Positions 24,101 through 37,321 are shown, numbered from the stretch's first letter. The stretch: DNA of 64,000 bases from Dryas octopetala (GCA_963921425.1 OY992835.1:9920001-9984000); one strand, 5' to 3'. Notes: generated by a model not told the origin, from the letters alone. Translations and numbers: made by a program.

Positions 24101-27100
24101 TCTCATCTCAAATATTGAGAAGACAACAAACTTGAAAAAAGCGGCAGTTGCAAAAGCATTAAATAAGGATTCTGCAGCACACGTTTAAAGTGCACATTAG
24201 GTACACCAAACAGAAAAAAACAAAGCAAAACAAGATGAAAAGACACTTATAGTCTCCAGCTAGCTGAAATCCTTCAGAAATCTATGTTTCCAGAAGCTAC
24301 TATAAATTAATGGAATAATTTTCAAATTATTTGCAATCAATTTCTAATCTTTAATTATGAAGCACTTCTCTCTATTTGTAACTTTGATGTGTCAAAAGAC
24401 AGGAGATATGTTGATGTAATCTTAAATTCAATACTTCTTAGCTATTGGATGATCTGAATGGCAAATTGGAAACCAAGTACCTTAGATGATTACAATAACT
24501 TCATGTTTTGCAGCAAGTATAATTACAATAGCTTCATCGTGAGTGTCTTACTAGTATACTAAAAATTCTAAGATTGGAAACATACCAAGCAATTTACAAA
24601 TAAGCTGGTAGTGATGAATAACTAAACATACCAACAAGTATTCCTGCAGTCAAATGTAGAAGGCAAAGATAAGCATCCATGATAGCCTGTTGGCCAATCA
24701 TTAGAATCGAAACTTTGGCAGCCCCCTGAGAAAAGCAACAGCAATTACTTCTGTCAAATAATAAAACTGAACAACAATTGACAAATACTGCACTTACAAA
24801 TACAAATGACAGCATGTAAAAGGAAGTCCATTGTTTCTCTGAAAGTATGTTCAGACAAAAATTCTTACTGACTGAGTGTTGCTATGTTCCATTTGCCGAA
24901 TTAAGAGAAGAACTTGGAGGAAAGAGATCTGATAAAATATGTCAAGGAATATTCCTACCTAAAAGTGGCATATAACATTGAAATTATCCTGAAAGACTGA
25001 GGACAAATAAAGGATACAAAGGTGACCATCAACGTAAAGTTCACTGCTTTGTTGTAGTACACCTCAACATTGATGGAAGTAGCATTTAATATCAAGGGTG
25101 AGAAGCAATCTCCATCATCATCAACTGCAGGACTCTCCATCAACCCTTCTATTTGGTAACGATCACGATCTCCATCTAATAGAAGACATGTAGCCAATTT
25201 GTAATAAGAGTAGAAATTTCATAAACACAACAAAAAAAATGTCCAGTCATAATCTAAAGTTAGAAGTTTTGACCTCCCCAAATGCACAAGCCCCTCAATG
25301 CATGAAGTTCAGTTATTAAATTTATTAAAAAGACTAATACAAATAGACATAAATAAAAAATAAAGATGGTATGATGACTTTCTTATAGGAACAAAAATTT
25401 TTATAAAGGACACAGAATTTTACACAATAAGATGAAATAGAATTACATGATTATGATAGTTAATTACATAAATATTATTATGCAAAGGTATGAGATGGTA
25501 GAATAAGTTTCATATAAGCCAAATACTTTCTATGCACATATGCATATAACATGACACAAGTTCAGAGATGCTGAATAGAAAAACACCAAAATAAGTTGCA
25601 AAGTAACAAAAACTATAACAAAGATATGAAAGAAAGGAGAGAGGTAGAAGGGCTATGAGAGAAGTGAGAAAGAAATGAAGAGAATATATGAAACTATAAC
25701 AACAAAATAAACTCTTTAAATTGTTTTTAGTTTTTCATTTTATATACATTTTCTCCTCTCTCATTCACGTTGATGATCTCTCTTCTCCTTTTTCTCTTCT
25801 TTCTCCTTCTCTATCTTTAATCAAAAACAAAAAAAAAATGCTGCCAAACGGAACCTAAATTTTAAAATACCATATTTTTAATATTTTAGGAAAAGGATGG
25901 TAAGGAAGCAATTAAAAGGAAAGAAAGAACCCATACGCTGAGAAAACTCAAATACCATTATGGGCGGATGAGACACGTGAAATTTGGCCCGCAATTTCTA
26001 TATTACAAAGTTTCTCCATTTCATAAATTGGTGCTGCAGTAAGAACAAAATAAATTATTATAAGATCATAAAAGAAATATAAAAGTGAGTTAATAGTGAA
26101 GTAGGAGAAATTACAATGCTTTTTCCTCCATATCCTATCTCGTGGAGATTCTTGGAAAACCTGGGAAGAGAAAACTCCAAGCTGTTCAAAAAGTAATACA
26201 TGTAGCATGTGAGTACTCAAAACTCTCATCAGTACATGTATTATGTATATTGTACACAGATATGAACTAGTGTAATGAATACTGTCATTCATTAAAATGC
26301 AAGTCCTTGTTCAAGGAATGGTAGCAGGCTTGGGAACGTGCAACCAAACTCAATGAAGCATTCAATTCTTTTTTGCTTGCTTATTTCACTTTTGACAATT
26401 ATAATATGAAATAACAATTTAATAAAAACCAAATGTTATTATTACTTTTCTATACGAAACACAAATTTTATTTAGACTAAAGAAAGAGATACAAGTAAAA
26501 TGAATGAGAACCTCATCGTATTTTGGAAAACATCAACAAGCAAAAGCTCCTCCCAATCAAGAAGAATAACACTAAAAGCAGTACCTCTAAAATGTATAGA
26601 GAGAGAAACCAAAGCTTTTATTTCCAATAAAATAGAGAGGACATAAAATCAGTAAATAAGATGTCCACTACCACAAAACAACAAAAACCAGACCAAAACT
26701 AGAATCTGCCTAACAGCTATCAGCTATATCTAAACATATCAAAGCAATAATCCACTCTAAACCTAAACCTAGTCGAAAATATCAAAGCAATAATCCACTC
26801 CAAAATATCAACGGTATATTAACAACAGCATATCCCTAAACCTAGTTCAAGAAATTATTTAAAACACAATCAAAGCAATAATCCACTCTATTGTCACCCT
26901 TCTTGCACAACAGATGACAAAACTTAACATAATGAAAATTATCAAGATATGTGACAAACAGCAAGACACAATGCATCATAAGATGGCAGAAAGTCATGTA
27001 GAGTTATTAGGCTGCATAACAATATGAGTTGCGCAACAAATGTTACCATATGATACGGGTTTGACAAAATATAATCTTCTTCTTGGCTTGACTCTCCCTC

Positions 27101-30100
27101 TTTTCCACTACAAAATGATAGGACACATAAGTACAATACAAAAATTTAAATGCAAACCAGGTGCAAATGATGAATCAACAAAAAGGAGAACAAACTTCCA
27201 ATAACAAAAACATGAAAATTACCTGTTAGCCACCATTCGAAGTTGTCTAAATGGCCATATAAATACACCTTCCACCTTGATTTGAACACCACCAACATTG
27301 TGTTCATTGTCAAACATATCATGGAAAATAATTACGCCCTGTTGTCAGAAAAATGAAGAAATATAACATTATTATAAGAGTATGATACTAACTTGAAAAC
27401 TCAAAGGTAAAACAAATCTTTATTCATGTATTTTTATAAAAACATACTTTCACTAAAAGAAAATAAAGGAGTACACTACAGAGGACAAATTATTAAAAAA
27501 TAAACATCTTGAGAAAGACTACTAGAATCATATAGGTTGTCACAAGATAGCATATTTGAGTCTTTTGGCTGCTCATCTTCATAATATGACATTTTAAATA
27601 TGATCAGTGCCCATACCATGCAGATCATAGAATTGAACATGTACCCCAAAGTGATATACAGGAAATTATTGTTTATTAACCATACTCGCTTCTGCCCTAG
27701 GAACTGTATCTGAATTAGACACTTGAGAGCCTCAAAATATATTACTCATAAGGAAATGTAAAACAGATCCTTAAGCTCAACAAGAAATGATAAAGTCTAC
27801 CAAAAGATTGACTCAAAAACCAGTCGCTACACTTTGATAAATCAAGCTGCTAACAATACAGGGAAAACATTTGACAGCTAAGTTCATGGAGAACATGTCC
27901 AATCAGGAGAAAATTTATCATGGTATAAAGCATTCTGAGGCATTTGCCTGTCTGCAGGAGAAGGCCCCATAGGTTTATGCCATTAGTATACAAGGAAATC
28001 ATCTGACTTTTGATTCTTTGATTACTCACACATACATTTATACAGAACTAAATTCAGTTACACATCACACAGAAACTCACCCACCCACCTCCAGCATATA
28101 TAGATGCACAAACTTGTCAAAAATAGATAATGGACATGGCATTTTAGTCTTGCAAATATCATTCATGGCAATGGTCCTCTTTATCAATAAGGCACCTTTT
28201 ATCTGATAAACTAAGGCATGCTAATTACAGATGCAGACTTTACTTTGATATGATCATCATTAAGGGTTCAAACTGCGCACCTGCACATAATGTACGCCAG
28301 TTATTTTTGTTTGTGTGCTAACTAATTCAATGATAGAGTTGCCACTGGTTTTTCTAAAATCTGGAAACCTGGAAGAGCTATTTGCGGAATCAGGAAACTT
28401 CCAAGTCCCTGCAACTCACATGTAAAGATGTATATATAATCAGGTCAAGATAGAAACACCTGCTCAATGAATGGACCTCAAATTGAAAATTTACTTTTAG
28501 GATCCATTTGGATTGTGAGATTTCAAATGTAGTCATTTTAGTTAATTTTATAGTTCGTGCTTGAATATAATGTTAACAGTGCAAAGAACTTTGTATTTGT
28601 GTGGGAAGAAGTAGAAGAAATGCATGGATTTCAAAAGATTCATTGTAGTTAATATTTCAAATCCAAAATACTACATCGAATCCAATCATTTCAAATTTCA
28701 AATGCATTGTATTTAGTATTTTTATGATTCATCTAATCAATGTAATCTTAACTGTAAAATAAAAATCCATTTATTTAAATCCCTCCATCCAAATGGAGCC
28801 TTATAGTGTAAATATCTCCATGCTTCCTGTGAACAAGCAATTCTAAGGACTCATCCAAATATATTTTCTTTGCATTTTAGTAACAAAATCACCAAAAAGT
28901 GATTGTGGTTGAACCCAAGTAAATTTAAGAAAATAAGATATCTTCTTGCATCTTCAATTAATTAAGTTTTGTGGGTTTATTCCCAAAAAGCTTAAGTTGT
29001 TAGCATGTGGAATAACAGTCACTTATTCTTTAACACTCCATCTCACTTTAACACTCCATCTCACGTGTGGGCCTCCCCCACCATTGGAACACATGGAATT
29101 CAGTATAATTTGGGAGGTTGCAGTTGCAAAGATTCAAACTCAAGGGCCTCCTCCCACTCTGACATCATGTTAAGTGTTTGTTAGTTTACCACTGTTCTGA
29201 AAACCTAAACTGTTACTATGTGGAACAACAATTATTTGTATTCTAGCACAATTAAGTCTTTCAGGAGTTAAAAGTTAAAACTGTCATGAATATTAAATTT
29301 CTAATAACCTTCTTTGTATAACTTTATCAACAAATTCATGATTTTGATTGGTGAATGCAACCTTTTAAGAAAACTAAAACCAATGACACGAGAAATTATG
29401 AAGTTTTCAAAATCCGTTACTGTATAAAATAATTTATTAAAACACCAAGGGAAGCATTACTTACAAAATTGTAGACCTCTTAGAAGCTATCAATTGCATC
29501 AAGGGTTAAAAAATAATAAAAAAAAACCTTAGATATGCACCTTGAAACATACAACCAATATGCCTTTGGTTATTGAGTATTAGAAACCCACAAGTACGGT
29601 AAAAAAAAAAAAAAATTGTGTAAAAAGTGGGTTGATTTTTTTTTTTTTTTTTGTGTGTCAAAAGTAGGGTCACAACTTTGGTGGACAAAACCAACCAAAC
29701 AGATGGGTAGAAAGATAATAGCCAACTAGGGCAACAGTTCGTTTAAGTGTTTTAATCAATAATAGCACTTGATCCCTGCATGTTTCTATCTATCTCAAAC
29801 AAGTTTGAAAACCTTTTGAATCAGCCGAAGTTTAAGCTATCAAATAGGTTATTAACCTCTATGTATATTCCCTTTTCGGAATCATATACAACCTACCCCC
29901 ACCCCCCAATCCCCAACCTTTTCTCTTCTCCGAAAGTTGCATTGCAACATCCTCTTATAATTTCGCTACAGGCTTATAGCACCCCCTCCCCCTTCTTTAT
30001 CCAGCGCCTTCGACTAGCATTGTTAGAGCTACATGATCCGCTAATTTTTCAGAATTACTCCAGCAATAAGCCTCATAATACACAATGCTATGAATAATAA

Positions 30101-31201
30101 TAAGAATATCATCTGATCCAGTTAGTAATCAACAACTTCTGAACAAGAAATAGCCCCAATAACTAAATTTATCCACAAATATATAAGTTACAAACCTCTG
30201 TAAGTTCCTGTTATGTTCCATGTAGAAAATGGACCCAAATCACTTTCATCTTTTCTTACAAATAGCCACTGCAAAAAGCAAAATGAGGAATTTAGTAGGT
30301 TTATTCATAGTTTTTGCAATTCCAAAGATCAATTGTGGTCTTCCTCAGAAACAATAAATTGAAATGTCAAACAACTAATATAAATGTCAATATCAGCAGG
30401 TGCTGTAATTGAAAAGATTTATTGGTTAACAGTAAACGACGAGTTATTTCTTTCATTTTTTCTGTGGCTACAGATTTAATGACCTAATCAACATTCAAAT
30501 TAAAATGTCACTAAATAAGATTTTATGTAAAACAGTTTCCATCACACATTCAATCAATGGAATTATTAGAATCTGAGTAACAAAATAGAAGACAACAATA
30601 GATTACGTAAAATACTGAATCATCTTTGTCTTGTTTGAAAATCATGAAGGGTTGTAGGGCTCAGTACTTAGTTAATGGGCTAGCATTGGAGCCAACTTCA
30701 TAACAAGGTTCAGAACATGACCTATTATGTTTTCTAGCAAGCAAATAAAAGTTACTGTCACACCACTATTAAGCTCCTCCAACCTCACTCTAGAAACATC
30801 ATCTTTAATTTTGCAATTCTCATCGTATCTCCCATCAATATTTCACACTATATTCATGCAAATGCTAAACTATATATAATAAACAAATACACATAGCACT
30901 TAGCAGAAGATCAAATTCCCATTTCCACATTGAAAGCCACAATATTTACCCTAAAAACACCATAAATTTCAATCACAAACAACCATATACACCAAAAAGA
31001 ATCAAAATTCTCAATACCAACCTCATCACCCCACGACCGAGCCCTTTCGCGTAAGGGTCTGAGACCCGCCACTGGCTGAAGAAGCACAAAAGCTGCCCAT
31101 AACCAGAACACAACCAAGTACAGAAACCTCAACTTCCTCCTCCGTGACCACAAAAACCCCAAATTTCTCAAGACCCCCATATCAAAACCCACAAACCCCA
31201 T
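21195..31201 (-). CDS. FLY2: FLY1/FLY2-type (Tul1-like) multi-pass membrane RING-H2 E3 ubiquitin ligase
   Basis: This endomembrane E3 ligase is related to Arabidopsis FLYING SAUCER 1/2, where FLY1 affects pectin methylation in seed mucilage, and to yeast Tul1. There are 14 exons: 31201-31022, 30268-30196, 28408-28281, 27338-27223, 27107-27047, 26181-26115, 26033-25956, 25175-25018, 24928-24869, 24725-24632, 24171-24004, 22480-22152, 21491-21375 and 21296-21195. All have GT-AG borders and sum to 577 codons in frame. The N-terminus has a signal anchor (about 24-45). A luminal domain follows, with GTWKFPD, GVIIFHDMFDN and QISRVSSAHN. Several membrane spans come next (from about 280, including VTFISFLQVLLLIRQM). 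The C-terminal RING-H2 has C526, C529, C547, H549, H552, C555, C566 and C569. It is intact. The symbol is a family assignment; FLY1 and FLY2 cannot be separated here. Confidence 0.9.
26735..26892. repeat. Short imperfect repeats in an E3-gene intron
   Basis: The phrase CAAAGCAATAATCCACTC occurs three times (about 26741, 26783, 26872), separated by CCTAAACCTAGT-like words. It lies wholly in an intron and no coding role is visible. Confidence 0.6.
28500..28800. mobile_element. PIF/Harbinger-type (Tourist-like) MITE in intron 2 of the E3 gene
   Basis: The element begins GGATCCATTTGGAT and ends with the inverted form (read inward GGCTCCATTTGGAT). It is flanked on both sides by the trinucleotide TTA (28497-28499, 28801-28803). 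A TTA duplication and a GG(N)TCCATTTGGAT terminus of this kind fit Tourist-like elements. The 301-bp length and absence of coding capacity support a MITE. Confidence 0.72.
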
Positions 31202-32384
31202 TCCCGAAATTCAATGCCGAATCTCCACCACCACCACCAAGCCTCTTTGTTGGAATTGAAAGCGGAGAATCGAAGAGAATAATGGGATACCCATTACAGT
31301 ACAGAGCTTAAGAGAGAGATGCGTTGCTTCAATTAGAGTCAAACATAGGAACTACCAGCCGATCAAATAGAGAAAGTGAAAGCTCAACGACTAATTGACC
31401 TCCTAAGCAACAAAACTAATTACAACAGACAACAACAAAACAACAAGACCTTGAAAATTTCTCATTTGGGTCTTCAGGAGAATTAAATATAGTATATAGT
31501 ACAACCAACAAATTGATTAATGATTAAGGGTTGGAGGTTAAGAAGGGTTTTGAGCTACGAAGCCGAGGTGGTGGTGTTTGTGGCAATGGTGGTTGGCATG
31601 TCCACTGGTTTTCATGTTTTTGTGCTGTGGTTTTTGGTAAATGCAGGTCAGAGGGGTAGGCTTTGGTTTGGGAGGTAGTAGGCGTACGCGCTTGGAGGAG
31701 TGTGGCACTCACGCTCCAATTGGGTATTTGTATTGGTTGGGTTGAGTCACTTGGGCTCTGTTGCATGTTGATGGGTTCTCACGTATGATAGTGTTGTGCA
31801 GGGCCAGCCAGAGCCCATCATTAAAGAGGGCTCACAATTATTTATTTGTTTGCATATGGCTAATCGGGCCTGGGCCTTTTTACAGGCCCATAATTAAGTC
31901 TAGAAATATTCTCCTCCTTTATTAGAGTTGGCAAATGATCTCCTTTATAAAGTGAGAAATGAGGTAAAGTACACTGACAAGTTCAAAACCTGAGCTCTTG
32001 TTCGCATTGACTGACATTCGCTCAACCTCTGTTCGCACTCATCTTCAACCTCTTTCAAACTCTCTCACTCTTGTCTGCAACTCCAGCCTCCAGGTAACCC
32101 ATCTCTTGTTTCAGGCAATAACCCCAGGTTTGTTTCAGTTTTATATGCAATAGATTCAGTTTTTGATACTCAGTTCAGTCTCAGTCACACTAATCCAATT
32201 CTTAGGGAATTGATTTACTGTATGTTTTAGATCGTACCCTTTAATATAAAGCATATCATTCTTAATTTCTGATTGCTGGTCTTTTTAAATTTGGGTATCT
32301 GCTTTTGACTTTCCTCTTTCATCTGGTTTTGCAATTCAAATTGTTGTTTATTTGAAGGTTTTTTCGGTTGGTTAGATTAATTTG
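31202..32384. promoter_or_regulatory. Head-to-head intergenic/5' UTR region between E3 and MED15-like genes
   Basis: The two start codons are 1.18 kb apart on opposite strands. On the plus strand a TATA-like TTTATAAAG lies near 31943. A probable leader exon ends at CTCCAG/GTAACC (32094/32095), and an acceptor (GGTTAG) stands just upstream of the start at 32385. The copy-A repeat occupies part of the region. Confidence 0.5.
31541..31800. repeat. Direct repeat copy A flanking the MED15-like gene
   Basis: This segment (GGGTTTTGAGCTACGAAG through GCTCCAATTG and on to GATAGTGTTGTG) is repeated in the same orientation at 34286-34750. Similarity is high over the first 190 bp, including the shared word AAATGCAGGTCAGAGGGGTA. 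It lies in the intergenic space between the two divergent genes. Confidence 0.75.
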
Positions 32385-33733
32385 ATGGAAGGTGGAGAAC
32401 CCTCAATGAACACAGGCGATTGGAGGAGCCAATTGCCGCCAGATGGACGACAGAGAATTATCTACAAGATGTAAGTAGTTTGATAAAGAAGGAAAAGCTA
32501 GAAATTATTGACCTCATAAATGGGTGAAAGTTTATTTGGTTCATGCCAGAAAAGGTTTTGTAATTTGTATGGAAGTGCTCATAAATAGTCAGAGACAGTT
32601 GTGTCATGGTTTGTTATAAAGGGCAATCCCAATATTGAATGTAGGCGTTTAGTTAGCAGTTTGCAGTAAATTCAATTATGCAAACACTATTGAAATAATA
32701 AAGTTTGAGACATATGATCGATATATAGCTGATAATTAAAGACTGGTTTTATCATAAAAAATAGATAAGTCAATTGTGTTGTCTCTGTAATATATTCATT
32801 TACTTAGATGAAACCCATGAGTGTAAAGAGAAAAACTCTTATAAGCATAAGAAAGGTGAGCATACATAAGCATGAGAAATGTGAGCCATTGGATTACAAG
32901 ATTTTAATTGAAATAAAATAGGTGTTTTGCTATCCAATAGCTCACCATTCTCATATTTGCTCACTTTTCTCATGTTTATAAGAGAATTCCTATACATGTG
33001 GATGTAGTGAAATTAAAAACTATGAATGGCAATTTTTTTTTTTCTTCAAGTTATTGAAATTGGAAATTGTTATTGTCAAGTTATGCCTTCTGTTTTAATA
33101 TGATGATGGACTAGTGACTGCTGAGGTTTGGTTCCATATATGCCTGCTTCGGATATTGAACCTAAAAGAGCACATGCTATTTTTTTCTTGGACAAGTCCA
33201 CGCCAATGCTGTATTATTTTTTTTTTTTTTCCTTTTTCTTGTCAAATCTATTGATGGATTATTATTCTTTGCACTTTTTTTTTCTTTTGGGACAATTTAG
33301 TCGGGTTATTTATTCACTTAGAATCCACTTTTGTTGTTAAGAAATCCATCTTCATTCCTTCATGTCAATAACTTACTAAATGTATTGCATATAAAGAACT
33401 GATACGTTAAAGCGGTGTGTTCCCTTCTCTGGTGAAGAGGGATTGCACGAACTAGAGAGAATTGCTGCAAGATTTGAGGAAAAGATATATGTTGCTGCCA
33501 CAAGTCAGGTACTTCCATAACTCTTGGGGTCCTAATATTTCATAGTACATGCAAGCTTACTTAGAGTTAATTTTTAAACTCTCTGTGTTGTGGATGGCAC
33601 TGTAATCTAAGTTTTGTGTGGATCTATTTTCCAGTCGGATTATCTACGGAAAATTTCTCTAAAGATGCTCACCATGGAGACCAAGTCTCAAACCACCCCC
33701 TCCAACCTGAAACAGCATCGTGTCCGTGCTTGA
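32385..33733 (+). CDS. Short MED15-like KIX-domain protein
   Basis: This resembles the N-terminal KIX domain of plant Mediator tail subunit MED15, which binds activator transactivation domains in the nucleus. Three exons (32385-32470, 33397-33508, 33635-33733) with GT-AG borders join in frame to 98 residues and a stop. Residues 9-17 (NTGDWRSQL) open the domain. RQRIIYK and DTLKR follow, then PFSGEEGLHELERIAARFEE, KIYVAATSQSDYLRKISLKM and ETKSQ. These match the KIX helices. After SQTTPSNLK the frame ends, where full MED15 proteins continue for over 1,000 residues. It is either a genuine KIX-only gene, of which small MED15-like copies are known in plants, or a truncated duplicate. The acceptor at 33395-33396 is the least certain border. 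Confidence 0.75.
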
Positions 33734-34773
33734 AGTATACGCGTTTTGCAACTTGGTCCTATATAAAATCCATGTATCAAAATTAGAAAAATATATATAT
33801 ATATATTCTGAATTTCAGAAACTCAATTGACTATTGAAGCATAGCAAGATTCCTAAGCTGCTTGTAATATTCCTGAATAACTACTCTATTTATATTCTTG
33901 ATCTTCCTTCTTTCACAAGCTTTTCCAATTCTGCTAGATGCAAAGTTGATATTTTCTCAAAGTTTGTTAGCATCATCATCTGCTTCCCCTGCATTTACAT
34001 GACATTCTTGGTGAGGTAATGCATGATAACACAAAAGATGTAATTGTAGTATTGTGTTAAGCATGTGGATTATTTAGTGATTCTCTGCTGTTTTATATCA
34101 GAGTTTAAATCCATTTGCTTGTGTCAATATAATTGTAGTGTATTAAGCATGTACATGCAATTGAGTAGCTGCAATTGTTAGCACAGCCAATACTATATCC
34201 AACAACATTAAGTCTTGCTTTGGTCTTTTCAATATGCCTAACTTAACTAATTTGTTAGTCTCTTATATGCACCAAATGAAAATTAAAGAAGGGGTTTGAG
34301 CTACGAAGCTGTGGTGGTGTTTGTGGCAATTGTGGCAGGCATGTCCACTGGTTTTCTTGTTTTTGTGCTATGGTTTTCGGTAAATGCAGGTCAGAGGGGT
34401 AGGCTCTGTTTGGGAGGTAGGCGCACGCTTAATGGACTTGGGAGTTGGGACTCATGCTCCAATTGATTGGAGGGCTTAGATTATAATTAATTTTTCAGTG
34501 TAACGGACTAACTATAAGACTACCACGTGATATTACCAATTCACCTATGTTATATTTACGTGTTCGTATATTTATTAATACATACCCTAAAAATATAAAT
34601 TTGTCATTAACTCATGTTCTATTCCCTAAAAGTAGTACCACGTGGTGGTGTTACTGTCACACCAAAGCATTTCTTGTGTTGTATATGTTTGGTTGGGTGA
34701 TCTGGTTTGGTCTTATGGCGGGCCCTTAGGTGTGATAGTGTTTTGTGTTTAAAAGTTCTATTTATACTCAAAT
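33734..34773. other. 3' region of the MED15-like gene and host flank of the Helitron
   Basis: No gene is recognised. It contains an AT dinucleotide run (33790-33806) and direct-repeat copy B (34286-34750). The host sequence breaks at about 34774, where the Helitron starts. Confidence 0.5.
34286..34750. repeat. Direct repeat copy B, interrupted by about 200 bp
   Basis: Its first part (34286-34464) matches copy A at 31541-31732. After about 215 bp of unrelated sequence (about 34465-34680), short matches resume: TTGGTTGGGTGA versus TTGGTTGGGTTGA, and GTGATAGTGTTTTGTG versus ATGATAGTGTTGTG. The unrelated stretch may be a later insertion. Confidence 0.65.
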
Positions 34774-34830
34774 TCTATATATACTAAACGCGCAGATGAG
34801 GCTTACTGTAGCTAGACTGTAGCTGGAAAA

Positions 34831-35357
34831 TTCTTTTTCGCCCTTGGGTTTTTTTTGCTGTGTTGGTGGGGGTTGTAATTTTCGGCCTCAGTTTGGTCTT
34901 TTTTCGTCTTTTCGCGGTTTCCTACTTTCGGCCCTTCGACTTTCCGTTTTTTTACCCATGCTGCCATTTGTTCATGGTTCTCTCACATATATTTTTTTTT
35001 TTGATCTAATTGCCACTGTGCAATTATCGGATTGGCCCTGCCCCTTTTAGTAATTCTGCCCCGTTTGCCTTTTAGTTTCTGGGTGTGACGGAAAAATCTA
35101 TTTGGCCCTTGGGTTTTTGTTGCTGTGTTGGTGGGGGTTGTAATTTTCAGGGTGAGTTTGGCCTATTTTCGTCTTTGCAATTTTTTGTTATTTCTGGCCT
35201 TCGGTTTTCCCTTCTTTTACGATTCCTGCCATTTGTTCATGGTTGCCTCACATTTGTTATCTTTTTTTATCTGATTGCCCCTGTGCAATTGTCGAATTGG
35301 GCCTGCCCCTTTTGGTAATTCTGCTCGATTTGCCTTTTGGTTCCTGGGTTTGGTCGG
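34831..35357. repeat. Tandem duplication (about 265 bp, 2 copies) near the Helitron 5' end
   Basis: The segment from CCCTTGGGTTTTT and GCTGTGTTGGTGGGGGTTGT to the CTGCCCCTTTT and CCTTTTAGTTTCTGGG words recurs 265 bp downstream with moderate divergence. Neither copy has a convincing reading frame. The position, right inside the 5' terminus, suggests a regulatory or subterminal role (inference). Confidence 0.8.
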
Positions 35358-37321
35358 TTTCCAACTGTGCAATTCTTTTCTGACTGGATGAACGATGCAT
35401 TTGAGAGAAGCGTTTGCTAACGAGATTTCCATTTCGTCGTCGCGCGACTGGGGTGGGTGATGAGTTCAGACCATCATGTCGTTGATTGACGTTGGAGGTA
35501 AGGTCTGCCACAAGTTTTTAAAAGAAATTTCCCTCTTTTAAAAAAAATTAATAATCAGTGATTGATGATAAGAAATGTTGCAGGCTCTGCATCCGAGGAG
35601 ATAATCACTGTTTCATCCTGATCTGGCGTTGCGATCGTCGTTGATTTGTGTTTGTCATTGCGATGGGTGAATCTGTCCGTTCGCTGGTTCTTCAAGAGAT
35701 AAGTCTAATTTCCATTACAGTAGCTCTGTTTTATTTGTGTGCTTATGTTTCCTTGCTTTCTGTATTTGTTCTGGGTTAATGTGATTGCCTCTCAAGGGTT
35801 TGTGAGTTTTCGATTCTCTTGGGTAATTCTCTTTTTAACTTATTTTGTTTCTGTTGCATGATTGTTTGTTGTCAGTTTTTGTTTATCTTCCTAACTGATG
35901 TTGTTGCTATGCAGTTATATCAGTGGAGTTGAGTGCTATTGTGTGATTTATTTTGGTTCTGTTTTTCTGTCGCTTTATTTTTATCTAAACCTCCGCATAC
36001 ATAGCTTTTGTTCATATGGGAATTTAATGGTTCATATAATAGGCTATCATCTTATTTATGTTTTATGAATATATACTGGGTCTATACGGGCTAAGAGGTT
36101 CAAGAGATGCAGTCAAGTAAATGTATATACTTCATTTCATCCACATCGTCAGCGTTTCTCTTCATCTCTGCATTTAGTCTATTTGATTTCCTTCATTATC
36201 TTTTACTATTTTTAGAAATTTACAATTATTTGTTTTCTTTTATCTTCATTATTTATCATTTGTTTTCTTTTATCTTGGTTATTTATCATTTCTAATTATC
36301 ATTTCTTTTGTCAAATATCATTCTTCATTGTTCATGATTTTCTTTCTTTCAAAATTTTTTTTTTTCTGTCTATTCCTCCTGTGGTTCATTTATTTTAATT
36401 TGTTGTTATTGTTTGGTCCATTTCTATGACAGTCATTTAATGTGTTTCGGCTTCTATCATAAGTGTATAATTCTTTTTTTCTTTTCGCTGGAACTTATTG
36501 ACAAACCTTTAGATGAAAAACTGTTACTCTGGAGGTTGTGTCTCTTTTGGTTCGTCCGTACACTAAATGTTTTCGCAAAGAACATATGGCACCCAGGCAA
36601 TATCTTCGCTATCAAATTCACTTTCTCACTTTTGTGCTGCTTTACATATCCAATTATAATTTACACCTGCCTTTTGGATCATGCCACTGACGTCTGTATG
36701 TATTTTATTATCTTTATACTTCTGCTAATGTATGTTTTACTTTTTTGTAGGGACATAATATACCAATTGTTCATACGGCAGTTAAGGTAAGAATCAATAA
36801 GTCACTTTTTTCTTTTCTTTTTCCAGTATCATTATTAGAGAGAACCAATGGTTTATCTATTTTTCAAACCATTCCCGTTTATGAATCTATTTTTATTCTT
36901 ATATCTGCGCACAACTGACCATTTGGCCAAAAGGGTGTCCCCTGTATGACATTATATCACCTCCCCACAGCTTAGTTTATATTGTATTTAATCTTCATGG
37001 TCATTTTGTGGTAGGTTCATCAGTGAAAAGATATTGGAGACCTTTATATCGTCACAAAAGGTACTTTTTTTTTATCTACATAGATAGATTAAACCATTTT
37101 AATTGGTCTGTTCCTATCAATTGTTCCCAACAAATTCTTTGCACTTCAGTCATTCTTATATGTAAAAAAAAAACAAGCTCAAACAAAAGAAAAGTCTTCA
37201 TGTCATTGCATGATTGCATGGTGATACCTGATTAAGTTATATTCATATGTTTCAATAATTTTGGTTTCTTTGATCTTTTAATGATGTATATTTATAGTCA
37301 CATAACTTCAGCTACAACTAC

